64,000 bases of DNA from Candidatus Avelusimicrobium cornigerorum. Lineage in GTDB: Bacteria > Elusimicrobiota > Elusimicrobia > Elusimicrobiales > Elusimicrobiaceae. This document shows positions 41,938 to 52,226 of this stretch, piece by piece. Both the position numbers and the translations under genes were made by a program. The notes below the pieces were generated by a model. The model was not told the DNA's origin and ran no database searches. It saw only the letters and a program-made list of their open reading frames with translations. The stretch spans positions 342,228 to 406,227 of the forward strand of contig DBXW01000005.1 in the NCBI GenBank assembly GCA_002309715.1, in the 5' to 3' direction. Position 1 is the stretch's first letter; each line of letters starts with the position of its first letter.

Positions 41938-44481
41938 ATGGCTAAACGATTTACTGAAAATGCACAAAAGATTATTTTAATTGCTCAAGAAGAGGCCAAA
42001 CGTCTCAATCACGATTATGTCGGAACGGAACACATTTTGCTGGGCTTAAGTGCCATTGATGGCACGGTGTCGCACCGGATTTTGTCCGGCTTGGGAGTTA
42101 CCTTTCGCAAGGTACGCCAAGAGATTGAAAAGATGGTAGGTATCGGCGATACCATTATGCTTTTGGGCGAAATTCCGTTTACGCCGCGTGCCAAAGCCGT
42201 GTTGGAGTTTTCGGTGGAAGAATCCCAAATGTTAGGGACCGAGCATATCGGTACGGAACATATTTTACTGGGGCTTATCCACGAAGAAGAAGGCATGGCC
42301 GGTAAGATTTTGGAAAATTTAGGTCTTACTCTAACGGTGGTGCGCGACGCGGTACTTAACTTTTTAGGCAATGCCGAGCCGGAAGATTTAGCGGAAAAGA
42401 GCACCGGCCCCTCGCAAGAGATCAATTTAAATGCTTTCCCAAAAGCGGAAGGCAAGCAAGCGCAATCCAACGCGAATAAGAAATCAAAAACCCCAACGTT
42501 GGATGAATATACGCGCGATTTAACGCGTTTGGCTGCCCAGCACAAATTGGATCCGGTCATCGGGCGCGAAGAAGAAATTGAACGCGTGGTGCAGATTTTG
42601 GCTCGTCGCACGAAAAATAACCCGGTGCTTATCGGCGAGCCGGGCGTAGGAAAGACGGCTATTGTGGAAGGCCTTGCCCAAAAAATTGCTCGCGGGGAAA
42701 TTTCCGATTTATTATCCGGCAAGCGGTTGCTTGCTTTGGATATGGCCTCTGTAATTGCCGGGACCAAATATCGCGGTGAATTTGAACAACGCTTAAAAAA
42801 TATCATTGATGAGATGGCGGCTTCGCAAGATGCTATTATCTTTATTGATGAGTTGCACACTATTATCGGCGCAGGCGCGGCGGAAGGCTCTATGGACGCA
42901 TCCAATATGCTTAAACCTGCTTTGGCGCGCGGTGAAGTGCAGTGTATCGGTGCTACTACGTTTGACGAATATCGCAAATACGTGGAAACCGATACCGCAT
43001 TGGAGCGCCGCTTCCAACCGGTTGTTATTGAACCGCCGGATGCCGAGGAAACGATTTCCATTTTAAAGGGCGTGCGTGCCAAATACGAACAGCACCACAA
43101 AGTAAAGTATACCGACGGAGCCATCCGCGCGGCGGCGATGATTTCCGACCGCTATATTTCCGACCGTGCTTTGCCGGATAAAGCGTTAGATTTATTTGAT
43201 GAAGCCGGTGCGCGTGCGCGTCTTAAACACGCTACACTTCCGCCGGAAATTAAACAAAAACAGGCGGAGTATAATCAGGCTGTTTTGGAAAAAGACGAAG
43301 CACTTGCCAGTAAAGAATTTGAAAAAGCGGCCGCGGCCAAAGATACCGAAGAACGGTTAAAAGAATATATTGACCATTTGAAGGAAAAATGGGCCAAAGA
43401 GCACGCCAAAAACGTGCCGCAAGTAACGGAAGAAGACATTGCGCTCGTGGCGTCTAAATGGACAGGTATTCCGGTTACTCGTATGACACAAAGCGAAGCC
43501 GATAAAATTTTACACATGGAAGAACTCTTGCACGAACGCATTATCGGGCAAGATGATGCCGTGCGGGTGGTGTCGCAGGCTATTCGCCGTAACCGTACCG
43601 GTTTAGGCAATCCGCATCGGCCTATCGGCGGTTTCTTGTTTTTAGGGCCGACCGGGGTAGGAAAAACCGAACTCGCTAAAAGTTTGGCAACGTTCCTATT
43701 TGGTGATGAAGAAGCAATGATTCGGTTGGATATGTCCGAATATATGGAAAAATTTGCGGTTTCACGCTTAATCGGGGCGCCGCCCGGCTATGTGGGATAT
43801 GAAGAAGGCGGCCAACTGACCGAAGCGGTGCGCCGCCGTCCGTATAGCGTGGTAGTGTTAGACGAATTGGAAAAAGCACATCCCGATATCTATAACATTT
43901 TATTACAAGTGTTGGATGAAGGGGCACTTTCTGACAATTTAGGTCACAAAGTCAGTTTCAAAAACTGCGTGGTCATTATGACTTCTAACGTTGGGGCGCG
44001 TGAAATTACAAACAAGGGTAGCCAATTAGGGTTTGCCGCGCGTCAAAGTGAAGAAGAAGATTATAAAGATATGCGCCAAAATGTTATGGACGAAGTAAAA
44101 AAGACGTTCAACCCGGAATTTATCAACCGCATTGATGAAATTGTGGTTTTCCACTCGCTTACCAAAGAAAATATTTCCGCTATATTAGAGGTTGCCCTTA
44201 AAGAAGTGGATAAAAAATTAGAAGAGAAACAAATTAAATTAGAATTAACGCAGCGTGCTAAAGATTTCTTGGTAGAGAAGGGCTTTGACGTTAAATTCGG
44301 AGCGCGTCCGCTTTTGCGCACGTTGCAGCGCGAATTGGAAGATCCGTTGGCAGAAAACATCCTGGTCAACCAATATCCCGCCGGTACAAAGATTGTGGCC
44401 GATTTTGATGAGCAAACCCACAAATTAACTTTTGCGGGTGCCAGCAGTAAAACAAAACGTAAACAGACGGTAAATGCATAA
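41938..44481 (+). CDS. clpC: ClpC, AAA+ unfoldase of the Clp protease
   Basis: An 847-residue Hsp100 protein. Two Clp-N repeats lie at ~1-150. Nucleotide-binding domain 1 has Walker A GEPGVGKT near 232, and domain 2 has GPTGVGKT near 571. A UVR-like coiled middle region (residues ~435-470, with [20 protein letters not shown]) is what separates ClpC from ClpA and ClpB. Its partner ClpP is not in the window. It unfolds damaged and regulatory proteins for degradation. recA starts 14 nt after the stop, so the two are cotranscribed. Confidence 0.92.
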   Translation: MAKRFTENAQKIILIAQEEAKRLNHDYVGTEHILLGLSAIDGTVSHRILSGLGVTFRKVRQEIEKMVGIGDTIMLLGEIPFTPRAKAVLEFSVEESQMLGTEHIGTEHILLGLIHEEEGMAGKILENLGLTLTVVRDAVLNFLGNAEPEDLAEKSTGPSQEINLNAFPKAEGKQAQSNANKKSKTPTLDEYTRDLTRLAAQHKLDPVIGREEEIERVVQILARRTKNNPVLIGEPGVGKTAIVEGLAQKIARGEISDLLSGKRLLALDMASVIAGTKYRGEFEQRLKNIIDEMAASQDAIIFIDELHTIIGAGAAEGSMDASNMLKPALARGEVQCIGATTFDEYRKYVETDTALERRFQPVVIEPPDAEETISILKGVRAKYEQHHKVKYTDGAIRAAAMISDRYISDRALPDKALDLFDEAGARARLKHATLPPEIKQKQAEYNQAVLEKDEALASKEFEKAAAAKDTEERLKEYIDHLKEKWAKEHAKNVPQVTEEDIALVASKWTGIPVTRMTQSEADKILHMEELLHERIIGQDDAVRVVSQAIRRNRTGLGNPHRPIGGFLFLGPTGVGKTELAKSLATFLFGDEEAMIRLDMSEYMEKFAVSRLIGAPPGYVGYEEGGQLTEAVRRRPYSVVVLDELEKAHPDIYNILLQVLDEGALSDNLGHKVSFKNCVVIMTSNVGAREITNKGSQLGFAARQSEEEDYKDMRQNVMDEVKKTFNPEFINRIDEIVVFHSLTKENISAILEVALKEVDKKLEEKQIKLELTQRAKDFLVEKGFDVKFGARPLLRTLQRELEDPLAENILVNQYPAGTKIVADFDEQTHKLTFAGASSKTKRKQTVNA

Positions 44482-44495
44482 ATTTGGAGGATATT

Positions 44496-45542
44496 ATGGA
44501 CGCAAACAAACAAAAAGCTTTAGATCTTGCCCTGGGCCAAATTGAAAAGGCCTTCGGTAAAGAAGCCATTTGCAAATTAGGCAGCGGCTCGGTGCAGAAA
44601 GTAGAAGCAATTCCCACCGGTGCGTTGTCGTTAGATTTGGCGCTGGGTGTGGGGGGGCTCCCCCGCGGGCGCGTGATTGAAATTTACGGGCCGGAAGCCG
44701 GCGGAAAAACGACGCTTTCTCTGCACGTGGCCGCGCAAACCCAAAAAATGGGTGGTACGGTTGCCTTTATTGACGCAGAACACGCGTTAGATCCGGTATA
44801 TGCCGCGCATTTGGGTGTGAACGTGGATGAACTCTTGGTGTCGCAACCGGACTCCGGGGAACAAGCCTTGGAAATTGCCGAGAAATTAGTACGTTCCGGC
44901 GCGATTGATTTAATTGTAGTGGACTCCGTAGCCGCCCTGGTGCCGCAAGCGGAAATTGAAGGCGAAATGGGCGACGCGCACGTCGGTTTACAAGCGCGTT
45001 TGATGAGCCAAGCCTTGCGCAAACTCACCAGCCTACTTAATAAAACCAAAACAAGCATTATTTTTATCAACCAGTTGCGTCAAAAAATCGGCGTGATGTT
45101 TGGTAACCCGGAAACAACACCCGGCGGACTTGCGCTTAAATTTTATGCGTCTGTACGTATTGACGTGCGCCGCATTGAAAATTTGAAAAAAGGTGATGAG
45201 GTTATCGGTACGCGCGTGCGCGCTAAAGTAACTAAAAACAAAGTAGCCCCGCCTTACCGCCAAGCCGAGTTTACCATGATTTTAGGACAAGGTATTTCGC
45301 GCGAAGCGTGCATCATTGATAAAGGCGTGGAAGCCGGAATCATTGAAAAAAGCGGCAGTTGGTTTATCTATGGCGAAGAAAAACTCGGCCAAGGAGCCGA
45401 TAACGCGCGCCAATACTTAAAAGATAACCCGGAACTGGCGGCCGAAATTGAAGATAAGTTGTATGTCAAATATTTGGGCCATCATTACGACGGAAAACCG
45501 GTCGGGGAAGAGAAGCCCGCCGAAAAGAAAGCCAAGAAATAA
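44496..45542 (+). CDS. recA: RecA recombinase
   Basis: A 348-residue RecA, close to the usual length. Walker A is GPEAGGKTT, the Walker B region is [10 protein letters not shown], and the L2 region runs [29 protein letters not shown] with the usual invariant residues. The ATG at 44496 has GGAGG 8 nt upstream; a TTG at 44484 is too close to clpC and overlaps the ribosome-binding site. The C-terminus is Lys-rich (AEKKAKK) rather than the acidic tail of E. coli RecA. There is no room for a promoter or SOS box in the 14-nt gap. It would also be the activator of self-cleavage for the LexA-like repressor of the island. Confidence 0.96.
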   Translation: MDANKQKALDLALGQIEKAFGKEAICKLGSGSVQKVEAIPTGALSLDLALGVGGLPRGRVIEIYGPEAGGKTTLSLHVAAQTQKMGGTVAFIDAEHALDPVYAAHLGVNVDELLVSQPDSGEQALEIAEKLVRSGAIDLIVVDSVAALVPQAEIEGEMGDAHVGLQARLMSQALRKLTSLLNKTKTSIIFINQLRQKIGVMFGNPETTPGGLALKFYASVRIDVRRIENLKKGDEVIGTRVRAKVTKNKVAPPYRQAEFTMILGQGISREACIIDKGVEAGIIEKSGSWFIYGEEKLGQGADNARQYLKDNPELAAEIEDKLYVKYLGHHYDGKPVGEEKPAEKKAKK

Positions 45543-45571
45543 AAACGGTTGTTTTACAAGGTGATGAATAG

Positions 45572-45604
45572 CAGGGCGGAGATTTGTTGCCGCCCTGTTT
45601 TTTT
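45572..45604 (+). terminator. Terminator after recA
   Basis: CAGGGCGG and CCGCCCTG pair over 8 bp around a 10-nt loop, followed by a T7 run. Confidence 0.9.
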
Positions 45605-45627
45605 ATGTAATGAAAAATAAGGAGAAG

Positions 45628-45689
45628 ATCCCCGCACCCTGCGGGCCGCACGTTGCACGCCGCACCCTGCGGGCCGCCACCTCGGGGAT
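45628..45689. repeat. GC-rich tandem and inverted repeat
   Basis: CGCACCCTGCGGGCCGC occurs twice (45633-45649 and 45661-45677). The pair is enclosed by ATCCCCG (45628-45634) and CGGGGAT (45683-45689). It looks like half of a dispersed intergenic repeat; the rest of the 45.5-45.9 kb gap holds a second repeat, and I see no gene in it. Confidence 0.65.
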
Positions 45690-45707
45690 GACATAATGTA
45701 TGTTAAT

Positions 45708-45837
45708 TGTCATACCGGTCCTGCGGACGGCGATAAGCCGGTATCTCCCGCTTTTACGTACGCTAGGGAAGGCCGCAACCGAAAAGAAAATCGGGAGATG
45801 CCGGAGTCCTTGCCGGACAGGCAAACCCGGCATGACA
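45708..45837. repeat. Long imperfect inverted repeat, MITE/REP-like
   Basis: The arms 45708-45750 (TGTCATACCGG to CTCCCG) and 45792-45837 (CGGGAG to CCGGCATGACA) pair over most of their ~43-46 nt, leaving a ~41-nt loop. Outer TGTCA/TGACA ends and internal CCGG pairs resemble the small non-autonomous repeats common in intergenic DNA of many bacteria. No open frame lies inside. Confidence 0.75.
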
Positions 45838-45952
45838 CTGTCTTATAGTCCGTTTCCTTTTAGGTTATTTTTGTGTTGGTAAAATTTCTATTGACTTATT
45901 TTTTTTTTTTGATTTAATGATTTTGTCGGAAATTTACTTTAGGAGAAATAAA

Positions 45953-46471
45953 ATGAAGAATAATAGCAGTAAAAGGGGCTTTACGCTCATTGAACTCTTG
46001 GTAGTAGTTTTAATCATAGGTATATTGGCCGCCATCGCGTTGCCGCAATATCAAAAAGCGGTGTGGAAATCGCGCGCGGCTGAGTTGGAAACATTGGCCG
46101 GCTCACTTGTACAAGCGCGGGAAATTTATATGTTGGGAAATAATACTTCTCCGGCGCATTTTGATGAGTTAGATTTGGATTTTCCTTGCACAATATCGGC
46201 GGAACTAACCGGACAATTGGGCAGTGAAGTATGCACGAAAGATAATAAAATCGCTTTAGTACTTGGCTCGGATGCGACGGGTGTTATGTTTCTTGATGGA
46301 CCGTATGCCTATGCCGGATTTGGTGCAGTCAATGAAGATTCCGGTGATTTGAAAAAAGGCGTGTTGTATTGCGGAGAGTTTGGTGGGCAAGATTTAAATT
46401 TTTGCGATAAATTGTTCCAAGGTACATATTTGGGAACTGCCCATGGTGCCAAGTGGTATAAATTCCGTTAA
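45953..46471 (+). CDS. Type IV pilin-like protein
   Basis: A 172-residue prepilin. The class III signal is MKNNSSKRG followed by FTLIELLVVVLIIGILAAIA. PilD would cleave after Gly9, leaving Phe1 with Glu5, and the hydrophobic helix extends to ~35. The C-terminal globular domain has cysteines in DFPCTIS, EVCTKDN, LYCGEF and LNFCDKL, probably two disulphides. The ATG at 45953 has AGGAG upstream; an ATG at 45917 would place a charged extension before the leader and is unlikely. It stands alone with its own terminator, as is common for pilin paralogues in Elusimicrobiota. Pilus, pseudopilus and competence roles are all possible. Confidence 0.85.
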   Translation: MKNNSSKRGFTLIELLVVVLIIGILAAIALPQYQKAVWKSRAAELETLAGSLVQAREIYMLGNNTSPAHFDELDLDFPCTISAELTGQLGSEVCTKDNKIALVLGSDATGVMFLDGPYAYAGFGAVNEDSGDLKKGVLYCGEFGGQDLNFCDKLFQGTYLGTAHGAKWYKFR

Positions 46472-46487
46472 GTACTGCTTTGATATA

Positions 46488-46523
46488 AAAAACACCCCGG
46501 GCATTTTTACCCGGGGTGTTTTT
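46488..46523. terminator. Bidirectional terminator
   Basis: AAAAACACCCCGGG and CCCGGGGTGTTTTT form a 14-bp stem around an 8-nt loop, separating the pilin from the convergent osmC-like gene. Confidence 0.93.
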
Positions 46524-46538
46524 AAATTTTACTTCCTT

Positions 46539-46925
46539 TTATTTTACCGTTATTTTATAGGTAATGTCTTGCCGTAAACTGTTGTGTACGGGGCAAATTT
46601 CTGCTGCTTGGGCGTAAAAATCTTTTTGCGTCTTTGTCAGCGTTTCCGGAAAGCGGAACTCCAGCGCAAAAGAAGTAATGCGGGAGTGTTTTTCATCAAA
46701 GCCCGGTGTAACAGATACGCTTGTCCCTTCCACCTGTTCGCCGCGTTTGGCGGCTAAAAAGCCCACCATTGTCAGCATACACGCGCCCAACGCGCCGGCT
46801 AATAATTCGCCCGGATTCATATCTTCGCGCGGCTCGTTAAATGCCGTGCGTACGGCATTATCTTTGCCGGACAAGGTGATACTTGTTTGTAAATTAGTTG
46901 CTAGTTTGACGTTAATTTGGCTCAT
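46539..46925 (-). CDS. OsmC/Ohr-family peroxiredoxin
   Basis: A 128-residue OsmC-family protein. The two redox cysteines are in LGACMLTM (~49) and EICPVHNSL (~112). Such proteins reduce organic hydroperoxides in a dimer where the active site is made from both subunits. MNPGELLAGALGACM is the usual family core. It is short but complete. The distinction between OsmC and Ohr cannot be made confidently; the pairing NPGELLAG with CPVHNSL favours the YhfA-like OsmC branch. Confidence 0.85.
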   Translation of the reverse strand: MSQINVKLATNLQTSITLSGKDNAVRTAFNEPREDMNPGELLAGALGACMLTMVGFLAAKRGEQVEGTSVSVTPGFDEKHSRITSFALEFRFPETLTKTQKDFYAQAAEICPVHNSLRQDITYKITVK

Positions 46926-46988
46926 AGTTTCCTCCTTGTTTTATCGTACTAATTTCCCGGCCAATAAACAGTCTTTTTTTTAATTAGT

Positions 46989-47963
46989 TTATTCTGTCTG
47001 TGCCAGGCGCGCAAATAGATCTTTTTGTTCGCGCGTGAGCGTACGCGGTACGTCAATAGTCAAGGTAACGTACAAACTGCCGCGGCTGCTTAACCCTTTG
47101 CCGCTTAATTTTAATTTTTTGCCGTTATGCGTACCGGCCGGCACTTTGACTTTTACCGGGCCGTCTAACGTCGGTACAAAAATCGTGCCGCCCAGTGCCG
47201 CCGTCCACGGCATCACCGTAACGGGGATGTATAAATCGTCGCCTTCCAGGCGGTACATGGCGTGTGGGCGTATTTTAATAATGAGGTACAAATCGCCGTT
47301 TCCGCTGCGGGTGGGGTTGCCCATCCCTTTTAGTTTGATTTTTTTGCCTTCTCCTACCCCGGCAGGTAATTTAACGGTAACCGTTCTTCCGTTGGGTAGA
47401 GTCAGTTGCATATTTCCGCCGCGGTGGGCGTCTTCTAAATTTAAGGCAAGTTCGGCTTCCACATCTCCGGCGGCTTGGCCCGAGGCCGCACTGCGCCCGA
47501 AGTTTTGGCCAAACCCGCCAAAACCGCCACCCATCCCGCCAAAAATACTTTGGAAGAAATCGCTAAAATCTCCGCCGGAAAATCCACCCGAAAATTGCGC
47601 TCCGCCGTTTTGGAAACCGTCAAATCCGTTTCCGCCCGTGTAGGTATATTGTTGGTAGTTTTGGTACGGATTACCGCCGTAAGATGCTCCCCCGCGCGGA
47701 CGCGCACTACCGCCGCCACGGGCATAATTTTGATAGCCTTCCTGGCCTACTTGATCGTAAATTGTCCGTTTTTGTTTATCGGACAAAACGGTGTAGGCCT
47801 CGTTTAAATCTTTGAATTTTTCCGTCCAGGCCGCCTTTTCACTTTCCGGGTGCATATCCGGGTGATATTTGCGCGCCATAGATTTAAATGCTTTTTTTAT
47901 TTCCGCGTCAGAGGCGTTTTTGCTCACGCCCAGAATTTTGTAGTAATCTTTGTAATCTGCCAT
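46989..47963 (-). CDS. CbpA-type DnaJ protein
   Basis: A 324-residue J-domain co-chaperone. The J domain (1-70) has the HPD motif (YHPDMHPES). A Gly/Phe/Tyr-rich linker follows from ~80 to 170. Two C-terminal substrate-binding domains are present ([21 protein letters not shown] and [17 protein letters not shown]). The CxxCxGxG zinc-finger repeats of classical DnaJ are absent, so this is the type II (CbpA/DnaJ-B) form. No dnaK or grpE is adjacent. It would stimulate the ATPase of a DnaK encoded elsewhere. Confidence 0.9.
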   Translation of the reverse strand: MADYKDYYKILGVSKNASDAEIKKAFKSMARKYHPDMHPESEKAAWTEKFKDLNEAYTVLSDKQKRTIYDQVGQEGYQNYARGGGSARPRGGASYGGNPYQNYQQYTYTGGNGFDGFQNGGAQFSGGFSGGDFSDFFQSIFGGMGGGFGGFGQNFGRSAASGQAAGDVEAELALNLEDAHRGGNMQLTLPNGRTVTVKLPAGVGEGKKIKLKGMGNPTRSGNGDLYLIIKIRPHAMYRLEGDDLYIPVTVMPWTAALGGTIFVPTLDGPVKVKVPAGTHNGKKLKLSGKGLSSRGSLYVTLTIDVPRTLTREQKDLFARLAQTE

Positions 47964-48066
47964 ACAACCCCCTTGTTTCCATCATTATATAATTTATCTT
48001 GCGTGCGGGTATAGGCACATTCTTCTCGTAATTATTTTTTCTGTTCCCCTTTGCCGGTTAAATTGC

Positions 48067-48101
48067 TACAATACCTATAGTCCCTTTTTCCCAAAAAAGG
48101 G
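48067..48101 (+). promoter_or_regulatory. dnaB promoter and leader hairpin
   Basis: An extended -10, TG-C-TACAAT (48067-48072), is followed by a small hairpin (CCCTTTTT / AAAAAGGG, 48082-48101) in the leader 30 nt before the dnaB ATG. No clear -35 is seen. The hairpin could temper translation or mRNA stability. Confidence 0.45.
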
Positions 48102-48130
48102 TGATTTTCACTACAGAGAGGTTGTTGTAA

Positions 48131-49546
48131 ATGAGTAGTTTGTTGGAAGAACGTATACCGCCTCAAGCCATTGATGCGGAGATGGCCGTCTTGGGCTCTA
48201 TGTTGCTTAATGCAGAAGCCGTTACAGACGCGCTTGAGATTTTGAAGCCGGAACATTTTTATAAAGAGGCCCATCAAAAGATTTTTGCCGCCGTTCAAGC
48301 GTTAGTGGAACGCGGGCAGGCGGTGGATATAGTTACGTTAAGCGAAGAACTTAAAAAGCATAAATTACTTACTCAAGTTGGCGGTGAAGTATATTTAACA
48401 CAACTGGTGGATAAAGTAGCCACTGCGGCGCACGTGAAACATTATGCGGAAATCGTATACAAAAAATACGTCGTGCGTGATTTGATAAATACCGCTACCC
48501 ATTTGGTGCAACGGGCTTATAAAGAGGAAGATGATGATCCGCAAATTTTAATTGATAACGCGGCTGACCAAATTTATAAACTCAGCCAAAAGCAAAAATT
48601 AACCGGGTTTGTTTCGGCCAAAGAGTTAGCCCCCGAAGTAATGAACTTGCTGGAACAGGCTATAAAAAATAAAAATTCCATTCAAGGGGTTCCTACCGGG
48701 TTAGATAAGTTTGATTATAAAACAGGCGGTTTGCGCAAGTCAGACTTAATCATTTTAGGCGCACGCCCCAGCCAGGGTAAGACGGCGTTGGCCTTGAATA
48801 TCGCCCACCACGCTTGCGTGGAGTGCGGGATGCCGGTGGCTTTCTTTTCGTTAGAAATGACGAAACATCTTATTTTTGAACGTATGCTTGGTTCGGCGGC
48901 GATGGTAAAAATTTCCGATTTACGTAACGGGTGGATGGAAAAGAGTAAATGGGGCGATTTAATGCGCGAACTGGGGCGGTTGGCCGCGGCGCCTTTTTAC
49001 ATTGATGATACTCCCGGTATGACTATTACCGAACTGCGTATGCGTTCCCGGCGGTTAGCCAGCGATTTAAAAAAGAAAGGCCAAGAGTTGGGGCTTATTG
49101 TTATAGACTATTTGCAACTTATCCGCGGTGGCGAACGTCGCACGGAAAGCCGCCAACAGGAAGTGAGCGAAATTTCCCGTATGCTTAAAGATTTGGCGCG
49201 TACGCTTAATGTGCCGGTATTGGCATTGTCGCAGTTAAGCCGTAAAAACGAAGATAAAAGCCGTACGGATAACAAACCGCAACTTTCCGATTTGCGTGAA
49301 TCGGGCTCTATTGAACAGGATGCTGACGTGGTCGCTCTTATTCACCGCGATGCGTATTACAAGCGGGATGATGAGTCTATTAAAAATAAAGCCACGCTGA
49401 TTATTGCCAAACAGCGTAACGGCCCGGTGGGAGATATTGACTTGGCATTTTTTGGGGAATATGCTTTGTTTACCAATCCGGCTCCGGAGCAAGCGGAAGT
49501 AGCGCAAGTGACGGGTGGAAATACCCAACTTACATTACCGGAGTAA
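48131..49546 (+). CDS. dnaB: Replicative DNA helicase
   Basis: A 471-residue hexameric helicase. The N-terminal domain (RIPPQAIDAEMAVLGSMLL) binds primase, and the RecA-like C-terminal domain has Walker A GARPSQGKTALA near 212. Walker B is LIVIDYLQLI, followed by the arginine-finger region (KDLARTLNVPVLALSQLSR). No intein interrupts the P-loop, a common insertion site. The stop overlaps the alr start by 1 nt. It heads a compact operon (alr, mlaE, mlaF, mlaD, radA). Confidence 0.95.
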   Translation: MSSLLEERIPPQAIDAEMAVLGSMLLNAEAVTDALEILKPEHFYKEAHQKIFAAVQALVERGQAVDIVTLSEELKKHKLLTQVGGEVYLTQLVDKVATAAHVKHYAEIVYKKYVVRDLINTATHLVQRAYKEEDDDPQILIDNAADQIYKLSQKQKLTGFVSAKELAPEVMNLLEQAIKNKNSIQGVPTGLDKFDYKTGGLRKSDLIILGARPSQGKTALALNIAHHACVECGMPVAFFSLEMTKHLIFERMLGSAAMVKISDLRNGWMEKSKWGDLMRELGRLAAAPFYIDDTPGMTITELRMRSRRLASDLKKKGQELGLIVIDYLQLIRGGERRTESRQQEVSEISRMLKDLARTLNVPVLALSQLSRKNEDKSRTDNKPQLSDLRESGSIEQDADVVALIHRDAYYKRDDESIKNKATLIIAKQRNGPVGDIDLAFFGEYALFTNPAPEQAEVAQVTGGNTQLTLPE

Positions 49547-50655
49547 TGATGAATATTCCGTTTTTACGTCCTACCATTGCCGAAGTAGATTTAACCAAGT
49601 TATCCGCTAACTTGGAGCGTGTGCGTGCTACGGTAGGGCCAAACGTAAAACTTTTAACGTTAGTAAAAGCCAATGCGTATGGTCATGGGGCTGTGCCCGT
49701 AAGCCAATTTTTACAAGAGAAAAACTTGTGTGAGTTTTTGGGCGTGGCCTCTGTAGAAGAAGGATTGCAACTGCGTCAAGCGGGGATAACGCTCCCCATT
49801 TTGGTATTGGGCAGTATTTACCCGTTTGAAGCGTTTGAATACGCTATTAAAAATAAATTAGCCGTAACAATTGCCAGTTTGGAAGCCGCCCACGCCGTCT
49901 GTCAAATCGCCGAGAAATTAAAACAACCGGCTTTTTGCCACGTTAAACAAGATACCGGCATGGGGCGTATCGGCACGCGCCGCGGCAAAGTGGTGGAAGT
50001 GTTGGAAGAATTATCAAAACATCCTTATGTTGTATTGGAAGGATTATATTCACACTTGTCCAGCGTAGATAGCGACGCTGCATTTACCGAGGAGCAAATC
50101 GGCTATTATCGCGACACGCTAACCGGTATGCAATTACGCGGTATTAAAGTAAATTTGCGTCACCTGGCAGCGTCTGCGGCAATTCATGCCCGGCCTGACG
50201 TGCATTACGATATGGTCCGCCCCGGTCACAGTGTTTATGGGTTGGAGAAAGGATATCAGCCGGTTCTGTCGTTAAAAACACGCGTGGTGTACGTAAAAGA
50301 TGTGGCTGTTGGCGGCAGTATCAGTTACGGACGCAGTTTTATGGCAGACAAACCGATGAAAGTAGCCACCTTGCCGCTTGGTTACGGCGATGGCTATTTG
50401 CGCGCGTTATCCAATAAAGCCGACGTGCTTATTAAAGGCAAACGGTGCCGCGTTTTGGGAAATATAACGATGGATATGATGATGGTGGATATCACGGAAG
50501 TTTCCCCGGTAAATGTAGGGGAAGAAGTGGTCGTTGTCGGTAAACAAGGAAGCGAAGAAATTACGCTAAACGAACTGGCTCAAAAAGCCGGAACAATTGA
50601 TTATGAATTATGCACGCTTTTGTCCGCGCGCGTGCCGAGGATATATAAGAAATAA
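49546..50655 (+). CDS. alr: Alanine racemase
   Basis: A 369-residue PLP enzyme making D-alanine for peptidoglycan. The PLP lysine is Lys41 in LVKANAYGHG, and the second catalytic residue is the Tyr of SYGRSF in the C-terminal domain. RHLAASAA and RPGHSVYG are further conserved segments. The first ATG overlaps the dnaB stop; a second ATG follows immediately, so the exact start is uncertain by one residue. The stop overlaps the mlaE start by 1 nt. Confidence 0.93.
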   Translation: MMNIPFLRPTIAEVDLTKLSANLERVRATVGPNVKLLTLVKANAYGHGAVPVSQFLQEKNLCEFLGVASVEEGLQLRQAGITLPILVLGSIYPFEAFEYAIKNKLAVTIASLEAAHAVCQIAEKLKQPAFCHVKQDTGMGRIGTRRGKVVEVLEELSKHPYVVLEGLYSHLSSVDSDAAFTEEQIGYYRDTLTGMQLRGIKVNLRHLAASAAIHARPDVHYDMVRPGHSVYGLEKGYQPVLSLKTRVVYVKDVAVGGSISYGRSFMADKPMKVATLPLGYGDGYLRALSNKADVLIKGKRCRVLGNITMDMMMVDITEVSPVNVGEEVVVVGKQGSEEITLNELAQKAGTIDYELCTLLSARVPRIYKK

Positions 50656-51431
50656 TGTTTAACGCTATCGGAAAATACATGATGAATTTGTTTGGCCAGG
50701 TGGGCGGCGCGGCCCGGATGGTGAGTTCGTCTTTGTTTTGGACGTTGCACGCTAAATTTGAGTGGCAACAAGCCATTGAGCAAGGAGTAACCATCGGTGT
50801 GGAATCGTTTGGGGTAGTGGCGCTAACCAGTTTGTTTACCGGTATGGTGCTTGCACTTCAGGCGGGAAATACGATTGGCAACATTTTCGGCGATCCGATT
50901 TTTGTAGGTACGATTGTTGCGTTTTCGCTTATCCGTGAATTGGGCCCGGTGTTAACCGGGGTTGTCATTTCCGGTAGGGCGGGGGCGGCGGTAACGGCGC
51001 AAATCGGCACGATGGCCGTAACCGAGCAGATTGATGCGCTCTATACGTTAGGCACTAACCCCATTCGCTATTTAGTAATCCCGCGTATGTTTGGCTTTAT
51101 TTTAACTATGCCTATTTTGACGCTCTTTTCCAACGTGTTCGGTATCGTGGGCGGATATTTAGTGGCGGTGTATGCGCTGGGTGTTCCCGGGGAAGTGTAT
51201 TTGACCGATATCACTACCTTTATGGGGGTAAGTGATTTTATGCACGGATTTATTAAATCGTTTATCTTTGCTTTTATGATAGGAACGGTTTGTTGTTATA
51301 AAGGTATCAGCACGCGCGGCGGGGCCGAAGGAGTGGGTAAATCTACCACCGGGGCGGTTGTTACGACGATTGTATTGATTTTAGTGTTAGATTATTTCTT
51401 GACGGCGATTTTGACCGCCTTTGGAATTTAA
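50655..51431 (+). CDS. mlaE: Mla lipid transporter permease
   Basis: A 258-residue permease of the MlaE family with five or six membrane helices. VALTSLFTGMVLALQAG, LGPVLTGVVISGRAGAAVTAQ and EQIDALYTLGTNPIRYLVIPR are the conserved family segments. It forms the inner-membrane core of an MCE-type transporter together with MlaF and MlaD. Such systems move phospholipids between the membranes and help maintain outer-membrane asymmetry. It starts within the alr stop codon. Confidence 0.92.
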   Translation: MFNAIGKYMMNLFGQVGGAARMVSSSLFWTLHAKFEWQQAIEQGVTIGVESFGVVALTSLFTGMVLALQAGNTIGNIFGDPIFVGTIVAFSLIRELGPVLTGVVISGRAGAAVTAQIGTMAVTEQIDALYTLGTNPIRYLVIPRMFGFILTMPILTLFSNVFGIVGGYLVAVYALGVPGEVYLTDITTFMGVSDFMHGFIKSFIFAFMIGTVCCYKGISTRGGAEGVGKSTTGAVVTTIVLILVLDYFLTAILTAFGI

Positions 51432-51433
51432 GT

Positions 51434-52198
51434 ATGATTGAAATACGCAACTTACAAAAAAACTTTGGGGAGAAACAGGTTCTCAAAAACGTAAATTTGA
51501 AAATTGAGGACGGTAAAGTCACGTGTATTTTAGGCGGTTCGGGTTGCGGTAAAAGTACGCTCATTAAGTGTATGATCCGCTTGGAAGACGCTACAAGCGG
51601 CCAAATTTTAGTGGATGGGAAAGACATTACTAAAATTAACAGTGAAATTAAGATGGCTGCTATCCGCCGTCACTTCGGGTATTTGTTTCAAGAGGGTGCA
51701 CTCTTTGACTCTATGACGGTGGGGGAAAACGTAGCGTTTGGGCTTAAATACTTGACCAACGTGCCGCTAAACGATTATCCCAAAATTATTCGCGAGAAAT
51801 TAGCCCTTGTCGGTTTGAAAGAAGACGTAGCCAAACTCAATCCCAGCGAATTGTCCGGCGGTATGAAAAAACGCGTATCCTTGGCGCGGGTGCTTGCCGT
51901 CAACCCTAAAGTTGTTTTATACGACGAGCCGACCACCGGATTAGACCCGATTATGTCGGACATTATCAGCGATTTGGTATTAGATTTAAAAGCAAAATTA
52001 GGGGTTACTTCCGTTGTAATTACGCATGATATGCGCTCGGCCTTTAAAATAGCCGACTATATCGCGTTTTTGTACGAAGGACAAATTTTGCTTTACGGTA
52101 CGCCGGATGATTTCCGTAAAACGGAAAATCCGTACGTCAAACAATTTGTGAGCGGATCTAGCCACGGGCCGATCCAAATGAAACTGATGCGGGAATAA
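51434..52198 (+). CDS. mlaF: Mla lipid transporter ATPase
   Basis: A 254-residue ABC ATPase. Walker A is GGSGCGKST (~35-43), the signature is LSGGMKKRVSLARVL and Walker B is VVLYDEPTTGLDP. The family's characteristic GMKKR signature distinguishes it from most importers. It begins 2 nt after mlaE and drives the permease from the cytoplasm. No separate mlaB (STAS) or mlaC gene follows. Confidence 0.93.
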   Translation: MIEIRNLQKNFGEKQVLKNVNLKIEDGKVTCILGGSGCGKSTLIKCMIRLEDATSGQILVDGKDITKINSEIKMAAIRRHFGYLFQEGALFDSMTVGENVAFGLKYLTNVPLNDYPKIIREKLALVGLKEDVAKLNPSELSGGMKKRVSLARVLAVNPKVVLYDEPTTGLDPIMSDIISDLVLDLKAKLGVTSVVITHDMRSAFKIADYIAFLYEGQILLYGTPDDFRKTENPYVKQFVSGSSHGPIQMKLMRE

Positions 52199-52226
52199 CC
52201 CGCCGCAAAAAGGGAGAATAAAATCC

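Noticed and set aside
42015..43124. Long antisense frame within clpC
   Set aside because: The 369-codon frame mirrors a highly conserved clpC region, has Ser-rich meaningless composition and no ribosome-binding site or promoter.
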